From IMG/VR virus record IMGVR_UViG_3300030406_004894, positions 1 through 37,466 of that record: a stretch of 37,466 nucleotides of DNA; one strand, given 5' to 3'. Origin of the DNA: a virus. The first letter of the stretch is position 1, and every line of letters starts with the position of its first letter. Of this stretch, positions 8,283 to 15,268 are shown in pieces. Position numbers and translations under genes: made by a program. The notes beneath the pieces were generated by a model. It did not search any database. It saw only the letters and a program-made list of their open reading frames with translations, and was not told where the DNA came from.

Positions 8283-8729
8283 ATGTCTGATCATTATACA
8301 GGATGGTACTATGAGTTTGGCGAATATGATCCTGAAACAGCGCCAGAAGAGTTTGTAGGGTTCGTCTACCGCATTCAAAACCTAGACACACTACAGAAGT
8401 ACATCGGCAAGAAACTCTTCTGGAACCGCAGGAAAACCAAGGTAAAGACCAAGACAGGTGGAACCAAAACAAAGTATGTGACAAAAGAATCTGACTGGCG
8501 TACATATTATGGTTCAAACAAGGCTCTCCAAGAACAAGTCCAAGAAGTCGGCGGTGATAAATACTACAGAGAAATTTTGAAGTTTTGTAAAACAAAGGGC
8601 GATTGTTCTTACTATGAAGCAAAATATCAATTTGAATATGACGTGCTATTACGAGATGACTACTTTAATGAATACATCCAGTGTCGGATTAATGCGAAAC
8701 ATTTGAAAAGAGAAGATGATGGTGAATAA
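8283..8729 (+). CDS. SegE-like GIY-YIG endonuclease-type protein
   Basis: A 148-residue protein. The FVYRIQN (about residue 27) and KYIGKK (about 39) pair corresponds to the GIY-YIG nuclease core. Downstream SDWRTYYGSN and a Glu in SYYEAKYQFE match the SegE-type GIY-YIG domain of T4-like phages, seen both as homing endonucleases and as free-standing genes. The catalytic Arg could be one of the Arg residues after the YIG strand, and the Glu fits the metal ligand. The ATG directly follows the T-tract of the terminator and has no purine-rich ribosome site, so expression may depend on read-through or an undetected promoter. It overlaps the next gene by a few codons. Confidence 0.75.
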   Translation: MSDHYTGWYYEFGEYDPETAPEEFVGFVYRIQNLDTLQKYIGKKLFWNRRKTKVKTKTGGTKTKYVTKESDWRTYYGSNKALQEQVQEVGGDKYYREILKFCKTKGDCSYYEAKYQFEYDVLLRDDYFNEYIQCRINAKHLKREDDGE

Positions 8730-9147
8730 GATTACACTTAATATTTTTGAAATCCTAGAGAAAATTGGTTCTGCTAAAAAGAAGGCAGACAAGATTGCTT
8801 TACTTAAAGAACATGATTCTTTTGGGTTAAGAACTATTCTTCAAGGTTGCTACAATCCAACTATAAAACTTCAGTTGCCAGAAGGTGAACCACCTTATGA
8901 GCCTTGCGAAGCTCATAACGCACCTTCAAATCTTTTCAAAAGGTCTAATCAGTTTGCTAACTTTGTTGGCAAGAGAGCTAAAGAATTAGGCACAATTAAA
9001 AGAGAAAGATTTTTCATCCAACTCTTAGAATCTATCCATCCAGAAGATGCAAAGATTGTATTGCAGATGAAAGATAAAAAACCATTCAAAGGTATTTCAT
9101 CTGCTCTAGTCAAGGAGGTCTATCCAAATTTGATGCCCCCTGACTAA
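8716..9147 (+). CDS. Conserved marine T4-like phage protein (possibly DUF6433 family)
   Basis: A 143-residue protein with the pattern IALLKEHDSFGLRTILQG, LPEGEPPYEP, then ESIHPEDAKIVLQMK and KGISSALVKEVYPNLMP. I recognise this family from marine T4-like phages; from memory it is listed as DUF6433, with no known function. The start is ATG at 8716 or 8719, preceded by AGAGAAG inside the end of the GIY-YIG gene. The overlap suggests coupled translation. Confidence 0.75.
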   Translation: MMVNKITLNIFEILEKIGSAKKKADKIALLKEHDSFGLRTILQGCYNPTIKLQLPEGEPPYEPCEAHNAPSNLFKRSNQFANFVGKRAKELGTIKRERFFIQLLESIHPEDAKIVLQMKDKKPFKGISSALVKEVYPNLMPPD

Positions 9148-9185
9148 TTTGTTATGTCCTATTAACTTTTTAAGGAATGCATTAT

Positions 9186-9353
9186 ATGCTCGTTTCTCAA
9201 ATTGACCGTCTCAAAAAAGATTATCGTGAACTTGAACATTATGAAAGAAAACTCGTAAAACAAGGGAGAGATACTTTAGTAAGGCAAATGAAATTGAAAC
9301 GGGACTATCTGGGTAGATCAATAAAAGATTTGGAGGAACAACTTTTTCGTTGA
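9186..9353 (+). CDS. 55-residue coiled-coil protein
   Basis: M-L-V-S-Q-I-D-R-L-K-K is followed by a Lys/Glu/Arg-rich helix with regular leucines up to LEEQLFR, so a short coiled coil is likely. AAGGA at 9172-9176 is 9 nt before the ATG at 9186. An in-frame ATG at 9177 sits directly on the ribosome site and is less likely. The TGA stop lies inside the TTGACA -35 box of the next promoter. Function unknown. Confidence 0.6.
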   Translation: MLVSQIDRLKKDYRELEHYERKLVKQGRDTLVRQMKLKRDYLGRSIKDLEEQLFR

Positions 9354-9378
9354 CAAGACATAAAAACTGATATATAAT
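9350..9378 (+). promoter_or_regulatory. Consensus sigma70 promoter
   Basis: TTGACA (9350-9355), exactly 17 nt, TATAAT (9373-9378): a perfect consensus promoter. Transcription would start near 9385, only a few bases before a terminator-like hairpin. Confidence 0.85.
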
Positions 9379-9391
9379 CTATATGTCTTTT

Positions 9392-9430
9392 GGGGCGAGG
9401 GAATATATACTTCTCGCCCCTTTCTTATCT
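9392..9430 (+). terminator. GC-rich hairpin with U-rich tail, terminator or short RNA
   Basis: GGGGCGAG (9392-9399) pairs perfectly with CTCGCCCC (9413-9420) around a 13-nt AT-rich loop, followed by TTTCTTATCT. It would end transcripts from upstream, and also those from the consensus promoter at 9350, leaving an RNA of about 40 nt. Confidence 0.7.
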
Positions 9431-9443
9431 TAGGAGTAAAAAA

Positions 9444-9533
9444 GTGTTAAAAAAGATATTCTGGAAGATTTTTTCTCTTGACACAAGCAAGCATAGGCAG
9501 TATACTCTTCTTTATGATGATTTGTGTATGTGA
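9444..9533 (+). CDS. Possible 29-residue peptide (GTG start)
   Basis: GTG at 9444 is 7-8 nt after GGAG (9433-9436). The reading frame gives a 29-residue peptide starting M-L-K-K-I-F-W-K-I-F. The frame runs across the tRNA-Leu promoter and ends before the tRNA. It is short and without recognisable similarity; it may be chance. Confidence 0.25.
   Translation: MLKKIFWKIFSLDTSKHRQYTLLYDDLCM
9478..9506 (+). promoter_or_regulatory. Sigma70 promoter for tRNA-Leu and downstream genes
   Basis: TTGACA (9478-9483), 17-nt spacer, TATACT (9501-9506). It lies about 40 nt upstream of the tRNA-Leu 5' end, and no terminator separates it from the tRNA. Confidence 0.8.
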
Positions 9534-9544
9534 ATAACGAGTAT

Positions 9545-9630
9545 GCTCCCTTGGCGGAAATGGTAGACGCTGCGGACTTAAAATCCGTTTTCCTTTGGAA
9601 GTGCCGGTTCGACTCCGGCAGGGAGTACCA
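9545..9630 (+). tRNA. tRNA-Leu (anticodon TAA), CCA encoded
   Basis: The acceptor GCTCCCT pairs with AGGGAGT with one G-U. The anticodon arm is GCGGA-CTTAAAA-TCCGT with anticodon TAA at 9579-9581. A long variable arm is present as in class II tRNAs, and the T loop is GGTTCGACTCC. Discriminator A and CCA are encoded (9627-9630). It reads UUA/UUG, common in this AT-rich genome. The next ATG starts only 3 nt after the CCA. Confidence 0.95.
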
Positions 9631-9633
9631 ATT

Positions 9634-9810
9634 ATGTATGTAACACCTTGTGTGTCTCTTTGCAAGATAGAGGGTGGTGAGTGTATTGGTTGCGGCCGCA
9701 CTAGAGAACAGATTGCAAGGTGGACTAGATACACTGATGAAGAAAGACTTGACATAATGCGTAAATTAGGGTATGGTAATAAACGTACCCAACGCAGGAA
9801 TAAACCATGA
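9634..9810 (+). CDS. DUF1289-like Cys-rich small protein
   Basis: A 58-residue protein: TPCVSLCKIEGGECIGCGRT, then a segment with IARWTRY and EERLDIM. Cys positions C-x3-C and C-x2-C, and the GCGRT...E..RW pattern, match the DUF1289 family found mostly in Proteobacteria (function unknown, possible iron or zinc binding). The ATG at 9634 lies 3 nt after the tRNA-Leu CCA end with no ribosome site of its own. A longer frame would have to start inside the tRNA. It overlaps the next gene by ATGA. Confidence 0.85.
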   Translation: MYVTPCVSLCKIEGGECIGCGRTREQIARWTRYTDEERLDIMRKLGYGNKRTQRRNKP

Positions 9811-10385
9811 ATATTTTCTATCTTGATCCCAATCCAGTCAAAGCAGCACAGATGCATTGTGACCAGCATGTACATAAGATGCTGTTAGAGACTGCTCAAA
9901 TGCTGTCTACTGCACACAGAATGCTGGACGGGACCAAGACTAAACGTTCATCAGTATCAGGTAAACGCATGGTAGACTACTATGTACACCCTGATCCTGT
10001 ACTAGAACATACACTCTACAAAGCAGTGCACTTCAAGCATCCATCTAATATATGGATTCGTCAAACTATGGAACAGTATGGCTGGGCAAAAGATTTGATG
10101 AATGCACTTGCTGATGAGTATGAGTATCGTTTTGGCAAGCAACACGGCACTGCTCTTACTGTCCTACCGTATCTTCAACTTCCACCTAAGTCTATGAAAA
10201 TGAATGGTGGTTGGACTCCACCCCCTCAGTGTATGGACGATTACCTCAAACGTTCTAACACAGTACAGGCATATCGGGACTTTTATATCCACGAAAAATC
10301 TAAGTTTGCACGGTGGAAAAAAACACGAAAAAGTCCAAATTGGTACTTGACAAACCCTACTCAAGATACTATATTAAGTATGTAA
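9807..10385 (+). CDS. Conserved marine-phage protein, MNIFYLDP family
   Basis: A 192-residue protein. The N-terminus (IFYLDPNPVKAAQMHCDQHV, then HKMLLETAQMLSTAHR) has several conserved-looking His, Cys, Glu and Arg residues in a helix pair. I recognise this signature from marine phages but know of no function. The middle is rich in His, Trp and Pro (HPSNIWIRQTMEQYGWAKDL; LPPKSMKMNGGWTPPP), and the C-terminus (KSKFARWKKTRKSPNWY) is basic, so nucleic acid binding is possible. ATGA overlap with the DUF1289-like gene. Its last codons contain the -35 box of the next promoter. Confidence 0.7.
   Translation: MNIFYLDPNPVKAAQMHCDQHVHKMLLETAQMLSTAHRMLDGTKTKRSSVSGKRMVDYYVHPDPVLEHTLYKAVHFKHPSNIWIRQTMEQYGWAKDLMNALADEYEYRFGKQHGTALTVLPYLQLPPKSMKMNGGWTPPPQCMDDYLKRSNTVQAYRDFYIHEKSKFARWKKTRKSPNWYLTNPTQDTILSM
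10347..10375 (+). promoter_or_regulatory. Sigma70-type promoter (TATATT cassette, copy 1)
   Basis: TTGACA (10347-10352), 17-nt spacer ending in TAC, TATATT (10370-10375). It lies inside the 3' end of the preceding gene and drives the run of small genes from 10404. The -10 and downstream bases (10368-10389) are repeated exactly at 36269-36290. Confidence 0.7.
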
Positions 10386-10389
10386 GAGA
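10368..10389 (+). repeat. 22-bp direct repeat at a promoter -10 region, copy 1
   Basis: Identical to 36269-36290. It starts ACTATATTAAGTATG and ends GTAAGAGA; the bases cover the -10 box and the predicted start site. Confidence 0.85.
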
Positions 10390-10403
10390 AAAAGGTAAGT
10401 TTG

Positions 10404-10550
10404 ATGATTGAACAGATTAAAAGTTACATTGCTGCTTGTGAAGCAAACCTTGCTAAGTATCAGCAGATTGAAGACCCTGTTGAACGTGAACGTGCTGTTG
10501 CTGCCTGTGAAGGTATGATTGCAGACTTTAAAGCACTTATTGAGGAATAA
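10404..10550 (+). CDS. 48-residue unknown protein
   Basis: A small helical protein (M-I-E-Q-I-K-S-Y-I-A-A-C-E...) with two related halves: YIAACEANLAKY and AVAACEGMIADF. This suggests a two-helix hairpin with one Cys in each helix. AAAGGTAAG precedes the start. It is first in a run of five overlapping or closely packed small genes driven by the promoter at 10347. Function unknown. Confidence 0.65.
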   Translation: MIEQIKSYIAACEANLAKYQQIEDPVERERAVAACEGMIADFKALIEE

Positions 10551-10555
10551 GACAG

Positions 10556-10714
10556 ATGACTGAATGGTGGGTAATGAACATGACTGACATGAAAGTTGTC
10601 AATAAAGAAGCCTGCCCCGGTAACGCTGCTGAACTGATGATGATTCTTGAAGAAATGAATCCTGACATTAAGTTCAGTATTAAAGAGGTTGAGCTTTTTA
10701 CAGAGGTTGAGTAA
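10556..10714 (+). CDS. 52-residue unknown protein
   Basis: Starts MTEWWVMNMTDMKVV and contains a CPGNAAELMMILEEMNPDI helix, then FSIKEVELFTEVE. The alternation of strand, helix and strand suggests a small alpha/beta fold. It overlaps the next gene by TAATG. GAATAAGA before the ATG is a weak ribosome site. Function unknown. Confidence 0.6.
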   Translation: MTEWWVMNMTDMKVVNKEACPGNAAELMMILEEMNPDIKFSIKEVELFTEVE

Positions 10715-10890
10715 TGAAAAAGAAGTCTTTTGTAATTCGTGATGCAGTCAGTAACGGTATTCGTTTTGGTCTGCTTGAACCAATCACTTCTGAACGTCAA
10801 GCCAAGAAGTTTATGCGTGACTTTGAAAAACGTATGAAGGCATGTGGCATTGAAGTACAATGTGTGATTCAAGAGGTTAAAGATGCGTGA
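10714..10890 (+). CDS. 58-residue unknown protein
   Basis: Basic N-terminus (MKKKSFVIRDAVSNGIRFGL), a helix rich in Lys, Phe and Arg, and a strand (IEVQCVIQEV). The starting ATG overlaps the upstream stop (TAATG) and the 3' end overlaps the next gene by 8 nt, so translation is probably coupled. The layout resembles the preceding small protein. Function unknown. Confidence 0.6.
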   Translation: MKKKSFVIRDAVSNGIRFGLLEPITSERQAKKFMRDFEKRMKACGIEVQCVIQEVKDA

Positions 10891-11101
10891 AACAGTTCAC
10901 CTAAAAGGCATTACCAAAAAAGGTAAGCAACGTATTCAAGAGCATGGTGCCTTATGGGAAGTTCTTGAAAAGCGTCCCGGAACTTTTGAGGGTCTGCTGT
11001 TAGGTTCTCCTAAAACTGGCAATATTCGTTGGTTGACAACAGACTTTGAAGTTATGAATGAAAATGAACATGTTGTAGACATAGATGGAGCAACAGATTG
11101 A
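10883..11101 (+). CDS. 72-residue conserved phage protein
   Basis: KGITKKGKQRIQEHGALWEV, followed by a beta-rich part (GNIRWLTTDFEVMNENEHVV). I recognise the KGKQRI.EHG..WEV pattern from small marine-phage proteins of unknown function. The stop TGA overlaps the TTG start of the next gene. The upstream ribosome site AAGAGG lies within the preceding gene. Confidence 0.6.
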   Translation: MRETVHLKGITKKGKQRIQEHGALWEVLEKRPGTFEGLLLGSPKTGNIRWLTTDFEVMNENEHVVDIDGATD

Positions 11102-11673
11102 CAGAAGAAATGCCTTGGTTTTTTCATGTAGTTAAACATGGACTTGATGTTGAAGAACTAAAAAAATGGGTTCTTAGCAAACAGATCATTACAACTGATG
11201 GATATGGTGCGTATAGCGGCCGAGGGGATAGCACTCAACATTTCTTTGATGATGGTTCTAAAGGCGAGAGTTTACCAGTAAAAGATTCTTACGTCAAAGA
11301 TTTTTTCTATGATATGGTCAAAGGTATCTGTGAAAGAAATAATATACCACATTTTGAAAATATGGAATATGTAAATTCATGGACCATAGATGGATATAAG
11401 GGTTCTAGGCATGGTATTCATCAGCATAGCAATCCAGCTGGATTAGTGAGAGAAGGTATGAGTGTTTTACTCTACCTTAATTTGCCAGAAGACATGTCAG
11501 ATATGAAAGGATGGTTTTCTTATATTGACAAAGATGGAGAATGGTGTTATCTTAAACCTGAGTTAGACACTGTGTTTATCTTTTCACATCAGATACCACA
11601 TTGTGCACTTGAACAAGGTGAAGGTTTACGCAAAACCTTAAACATAGAATTTTTGAAAGATAAGGAAAAGTAA
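11098..11673 (+). CDS. 2OG-Fe(II) oxygenase-like protein (HxH type)
   Basis: A 191-residue protein. I chose the TTG start at 11098 because GGAG (11087-11090) lies exactly 7 nt upstream and the TTGA overlaps the preceding stop; an ATG at 11110 is the alternative. The fold signature is His108-x-His110 (GIHQHSN), a VLLYLNLPE strand, GWFSYID, distal His168 (IPHCAL) and Arg178 (LRKTLNIEF). This fits prolyl-hydroxylase/PiuC-like 2-oxoglutarate Fe(II) oxygenases. Substrate unknown. It ends in a TAATG overlap with the HAD phosphatase gene. Confidence 0.7.
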   Translation: MTEEMPWFFHVVKHGLDVEELKKWVLSKQIITTDGYGAYSGRGDSTQHFFDDGSKGESLPVKDSYVKDFFYDMVKGICERNNIPHFENMEYVNSWTIDGYKGSRHGIHQHSNPAGLVREGMSVLLYLNLPEDMSDMKGWFSYIDKDGEWCYLKPELDTVFIFSHQIPHCALEQGEGLRKTLNIEFLKDKEK

Positions 11674-12263
11674 TGAAAAGCGACCTTGCAGATAAGGTAA
11701 TCCTCACTGACTGTGATGGAGTTCTAGTAGATTGGCTCTTTGGTTTCAAAGAGTTTATGGCAGACCGTGGGTATACTGAACAAGACCCTACCGGATATGC
11801 TATTTGGAAACGGTATGGTTTTATCAACAAAAATGCTGGTGAACCTCTTGTTCGTGAGTTTAACAACTCCGCTGCTATGGCATACCTGACCCCGCACTTG
11901 GATGCAGTCAAATATGTTAAGAAGTTGCATGAGGAATGTGGTTATGTCCTGCGTGTAATTACTTCCATGTCTCTGAACAAGTATGCGTACAAGGCACGTC
12001 TACAAAACCTGCACGCCCTGTTTGGTGAAACTGTTATTGATGAACTGGTATGTCTAGATACTGGTGCTGATAAAGATGATGCACTTGAACAGTATCGTGG
12101 CACGGGTTGTGTTTGGGTAGAAGATAAGTACAAGAATGCTGTGCTAGGTGAAGAACTTGGACTTGAATCTTATCTAATTGACTTGCCTCACAATCAGCAG
12201 TTTGACTTTGCTAATCGTGTTAACGGTTGGGAAGATATTTACTATTCCATTGTAGGAGCTTAA
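11673..12263 (+). CDS. HAD-superfamily phosphatase, possibly a 5'-nucleotidase
   Basis: A 196-residue protein with HAD motif I (LTDCDGVLVDW, nucleophile Asp near residue 13 and second Asp two later). Motif II is VITSMS and the acidic motif IV is WVEDKYKNA near residue 150. The size and the DCDGVLVDW start resemble deoxyribonucleotidase-like HAD proteins of phages, which could recycle nucleotides during infection. Substrate not shown by sequence. It is coupled to the upstream oxygenase (TAATG) and followed one base later by the lipoprotein gene. Confidence 0.8.
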   Translation: MKSDLADKVILTDCDGVLVDWLFGFKEFMADRGYTEQDPTGYAIWKRYGFINKNAGEPLVREFNNSAAMAYLTPHLDAVKYVKKLHEECGYVLRVITSMSLNKYAYKARLQNLHALFGETVIDELVCLDTGADKDDALEQYRGTGCVWVEDKYKNAVLGEELGLESYLIDLPHNQQFDFANRVNGWEDIYYSIVGA

Positions 12264-12264
12264 A

Positions 12265-12567
12265 ATGAAATCTATTATTATTGCATCTGTTGCGATGCTT
12301 GGTTTGACTGGATGTGCGCAACTTACTAAACCTCTTGGTGAATGTACCAATGTAATGTACTATAATGAAAAAACACCACAGTATGCAGCACTTGGTGCAG
12401 TAGCTGGTACAGCTGCTATGGTTGTTCTTTCTGATGGCAACGTAGGTGGAACCGATGCACTCTTTGGTGCTGCTACAGGCGCTCTTGCTGGTACTGTAGC
12501 ATCCGGTGGACTATATACAGCAGAGATTTGTCCATCAATGACAGAAGTATTAAAGGAAGTTCAATGA
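12265..12567 (+). CDS. Small predicted lipoprotein
   Basis: A 100-residue protein. The signal peptide MKSIIIASVAMLGLTGC ends in a clear lipobox (LTGC, Cys17), so the mature protein would be lipid-anchored. Residues about 40-80 are Gly/Ala-rich (ALGAVAGTAAMVVLSDG, GAATGALAGTVASGG), like glycine zippers of outer-membrane lipoproteins. GGAG precedes the ATG. ATGA overlap with the next glycine-zipper gene implies the two act together. Possible jobs are superinfection exclusion, envelope change or lysis. The sequence does not decide. Confidence 0.75.
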   Translation: MKSIIIASVAMLGLTGCAQLTKPLGECTNVMYYNEKTPQYAALGAVAGTAAMVVLSDGNVGGTDALFGAATGALAGTVASGGLYTAEICPSMTEVLKEVQ

Positions 12568-13088
12568 AACGTATTCTAGCCGTTTTATCTATGGTAGGGG
12601 TTGGTGCATGCGCCAGTCCCGCCGCAGCGGAGACTGCAATTGTAACTGATGTAGAACCTAACTGGATTGAGGTTGTACGAGATGTACCCGTAACAAAGTG
12701 TAGTATTGCACAAGTACCAATCTATGAGAATGTACAAGGTCAAGGTGCTACTGGTTTAGAAGTTCTTTTTGGATCAGTCTTTGGCGGTTTGCTTGGTAAA
12801 GCAGTGACTGATAAAGATGAAGGTGCTGTTGCTGGTGCAGTTATTGGTGGTGTGGTTGCTGCTGAAGCAGGCCGTGCACCAGAACTTCGTATCGTAGGAT
12901 ATGAAGACAAAGAGATTTGTACAACTCGTTATGTTCAACGCACTGAGTCTGTTCCTGAAGATTATACCATTCAATATGATTGGAACGGATATCAGGGTTG
13001 GGGGGTTGTCAAAGATCAATATGCTGTAGGCGACGAAATTGAAGTGAATGTTTCTGTGACTATTTGTCGTAGTCAAAATTGTAATTGA
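12564..13088 (+). CDS. Glycine-zipper outer-membrane-like protein
   Basis: A 174-residue protein starting at the ATG that overlaps the upstream TGA, with AAAGGAAG just upstream. The signal peptide (MKRILAVLSMVGVGACASPA) offers a lipobox-like GVGAC or an Ala-x-Ala site. Residues about 80-105 contain GSVFGGLLGKAV and GAVAGAVIGGVVAAEAG, a glycine-zipper 2TM motif as in the rickettsial 17-kDa antigen family. Two pairs of Cys (TKCSIAQ; EICTTR; TICRSQNC) could form disulfides in the periplasm. It looks like a host-derived envelope protein carried by the phage. Confidence 0.75.
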   Translation: MKRILAVLSMVGVGACASPAAAETAIVTDVEPNWIEVVRDVPVTKCSIAQVPIYENVQGQGATGLEVLFGSVFGGLLGKAVTDKDEGAVAGAVIGGVVAAEAGRAPELRIVGYEDKEICTTRYVQRTESVPEDYTIQYDWNGYQGWGVVKDQYAVGDEIEVNVSVTICRSQNCN

Positions 13089-13096
13089 TTTGTTAT

Positions 13097-13173
13097 CTGC
13101 CCGTAGCTCAATTGGATAGAGCAACGGCCTTCTAAGCCGTAGGTTGTAGGTTCGACTCCTACCGGGCAGGCCA
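13097..13173 (+). tRNA. tRNA-Arg (anticodon TCT), CCA encoded
   Basis: The acceptor CTGCCCG pairs with CGGGCAG. D arm is GCTC...GAGC, anticodon arm ACGGC-CTTCTAA-GCCGT, and T arm GTAGG-TTCGACT-CCTAC. Discriminator G and CCA are encoded (13170-13173). It reads AGA/AGG, abundant in this phage. A coding start follows 5 nt after the CCA. Confidence 0.95.
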
Positions 13174-13178
13174 ATTCT

Positions 13179-14819
13179 ATGGAAGTCACATCAAAGAAAA
13201 ATATTCTTCTTGGTAATTTTAATCACATTCCACTTTGGGAAAGTAAAAAAACTAAGAAATATGCAACATCAGAAGGATTAGATGCATGGTTGCCTTATTC
13301 CTCTGGATGTTTGATTTGGCATGCCATAAAAAATCCAAAAATTAATAAAAAATACAATTTCTACGATCCTTTATTCATACCTAAACCTGTAGAAGAATTT
13401 GATGATATTTTGTCAGAGACAGATATTTTTGGATTGACCAACTATACATGGAATCAATATTATAGTGATTTAATCTCTGAGCATTATAAAAAAATTAAAC
13501 CTGATGGTATTGTAGTATATGGTGGGCCACAAGTACCTAAACACAAGGATGTATTAGAAAAGTATAGAGAAGATCGTCCTTGGGTTGATGTACACATAGA
13601 AGGTCTAGCAGAATATGCATTTGAAGAATGGTTATTAGATGAACCTATCAGTGGTAATAAAATTAGAGAACTTCCGACGCCATATAGTGATGGTATTTTT
13701 GACTATGTTTTTGATAATCCAGAAAAATATAATGTAGGAAGAATAATGGTCCCTGTAGAAACTGATAGGGGTTGTCCATATAAATGTGCTTTTTGTGATT
13801 GGGGTGGCAATGCGAGTAGTAAAATCACAAAGTTTGAGTTACAAAAATGTGTAGATGAACTAGAGTTTTTATACAAGAAAAAAGTGAATAGCATGTTTAT
13901 TACAAATGCTAACTTTGGCATTTTTAAAGATGATGTGACTGTTTTGGAAAAGATGGTAGATTTCCAAGAAAAGTATAATCATAAGGTTAATGTTATTTAC
14001 GGTGGTCTTGCAAAAAATGGTAGTAAAAATCTAACCAAAATTGTTGACTTATTAGAGAATCAACTTTCTCTTACTCAAAATAATATGAAAGTTAGTTTTC
14101 AAACCCACACACCAGAAGTGCTAGAGATTATTGATAGAGCAAATATTAAGAATGAAAAACTTTTACCTGTTATTGCAGAACAAAAAGCTTTAGGTAATGA
14201 AATCACAGCAGAAATGATTATCACTCTTCCCGGTGAAACTGCTGACAGTTGGCTTCAAACCTTACATCATAATATACACAATCTTGGTATTGACAAGACC
14301 ATGACGTTTATTGCTCTTGTAGTTGCTAACACTTCTTTTGGTACACCAGAATATCAAGAAAAACACAAGATTAAAACAAAAAAGGTATTTTTTAGTAAAT
14401 TCCAATACTATGAAATTATGTATGAGTCACTAAGTTTTGATTTAGAAGAATTAGTAAAAATGTTTGACTACCAATGGTTCTGGCATAATTTTGTTAACAC
14501 TAACATTGCAACGGATAAAATTTATGATTTAACAAAACAGACAAAAGATTTTTATGATAATTTAGATGAATACCCTATCTTGAGTAGTTGTGTGGAGATG
14601 CAAAGAAATTTGATAAGAAGAGTTTTTGCACCTGAAAGCGAAACCACAATTACTGATGAGTTTGAAACTATCTGGTTTACTAGAAGTATGAGAATGGGTG
14701 AATTGAAAGTTATGGCAGACAACTATATACAAACAGAACAAGAACTAGAAAAGTTGTTTGGTGAAAAAATTAATGTAGATTGGGCAAAATTTAATATGCC
14801 CCTTAGATGGACTTATTAG
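13179..14819 (+). CDS. Radical SAM enzyme with N-terminal B12-binding-like domain
   Basis: A 546-residue protein. The N-terminal 170 residues look like a Rossmann-type cobalamin-binding domain (NILLGNFNHIPLW; GIVVYGGPQVP; IEGLAEYAFEEWL) but without an obvious D-x-H-x-x-G motif. The radical SAM core has the cluster Cys199-x3-Cys203-x2-Cys206 (RGCPYKCAFC), followed by later core strands (AEMIITLPGET). The family carries out methylations and other difficult C-H or C-C chemistry. The ATG is only 5 nt downstream of the tRNA-Arg CCA end, without a ribosome site. Its sequence differs clearly from the tandem radical SAM pair at 32522-35841. Target unknown. Confidence 0.85.
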   Translation: MEVTSKKNILLGNFNHIPLWESKKTKKYATSEGLDAWLPYSSGCLIWHAIKNPKINKKYNFYDPLFIPKPVEEFDDILSETDIFGLTNYTWNQYYSDLISEHYKKIKPDGIVVYGGPQVPKHKDVLEKYREDRPWVDVHIEGLAEYAFEEWLLDEPISGNKIRELPTPYSDGIFDYVFDNPEKYNVGRIMVPVETDRGCPYKCAFCDWGGNASSKITKFELQKCVDELEFLYKKKVNSMFITNANFGIFKDDVTVLEKMVDFQEKYNHKVNVIYGGLAKNGSKNLTKIVDLLENQLSLTQNNMKVSFQTHTPEVLEIIDRANIKNEKLLPVIAEQKALGNEITAEMIITLPGETADSWLQTLHHNIHNLGIDKTMTFIALVVANTSFGTPEYQEKHKIKTKKVFFSKFQYYEIMYESLSFDLEELVKMFDYQWFWHNFVNTNIATDKIYDLTKQTKDFYDNLDEYPILSSCVEMQRNLIRRVFAPESETTITDEFETIWFTRSMRMGELKVMADNYIQTEQELEKLFGEKINVDWAKFNMPLRWTY

Positions 14820-14828
14820 GAGAATATA

Positions 14829-15263
14829 ATGTTGTTTCTTGGTGTAGGCGCAGTTATGTTTACTGCAACTTTGTTTATTGGTGGCTGGGTATTGTATGAC
14901 CAGTTCTGGGGTGGTGAAAAAGAAGACACTACTGAAAGTGAAACTCCTACTGTAGCATACTATGCAGAAGCAGAATGGTTTTCAGAACCACAGGCTGGAA
15001 TTAAATATCTTGTAGAAGATGATGATGGTATTGACGCAGACCTGACACTAAATGCTGTGATGGATTGGGTTGAGGCAGATGAACCTAATATCTGGACAGG
15101 TGATTGGGAAGTCAAAGTCTGGACTTGGAATGATGCTGGTGTCGTTTCTATTAATGGTGATGCTTCTACTCTGATTGAAGACCGTTATGATGATGTTGAA
15201 GTTCCTTACTTTACTGGTGATGGATTTATTGAACATGCAACAGTTGACTTAGACTTTACATAA
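14829..15263 (+). CDS. Membrane-anchored protein of unknown function
   Basis: A 144-residue protein. One N-terminal transmembrane segment (LFLGVGAVMFTATLFIGGWV) is followed by an acidic soluble domain rich in Trp, Asp and beta-type residues (WTGDWEVKVWTWNDAGVV), ending ATVDLDFT. The first segment is probably a membrane anchor with the rest in the periplasm or cytoplasm. AGGAG precedes the ATG. No family recognised. Confidence 0.6.
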   Translation: MLFLGVGAVMFTATLFIGGWVLYDQFWGGEKEDTTESETPTVAYYAEAEWFSEPQAGIKYLVEDDDGIDADLTLNAVMDWVEADEPNIWTGDWEVKVWTWNDAGVVSINGDASTLIEDRYDDVEVPYFTGDGFIEHATVDLDFT

Positions 15264-15268
15264 AATTA

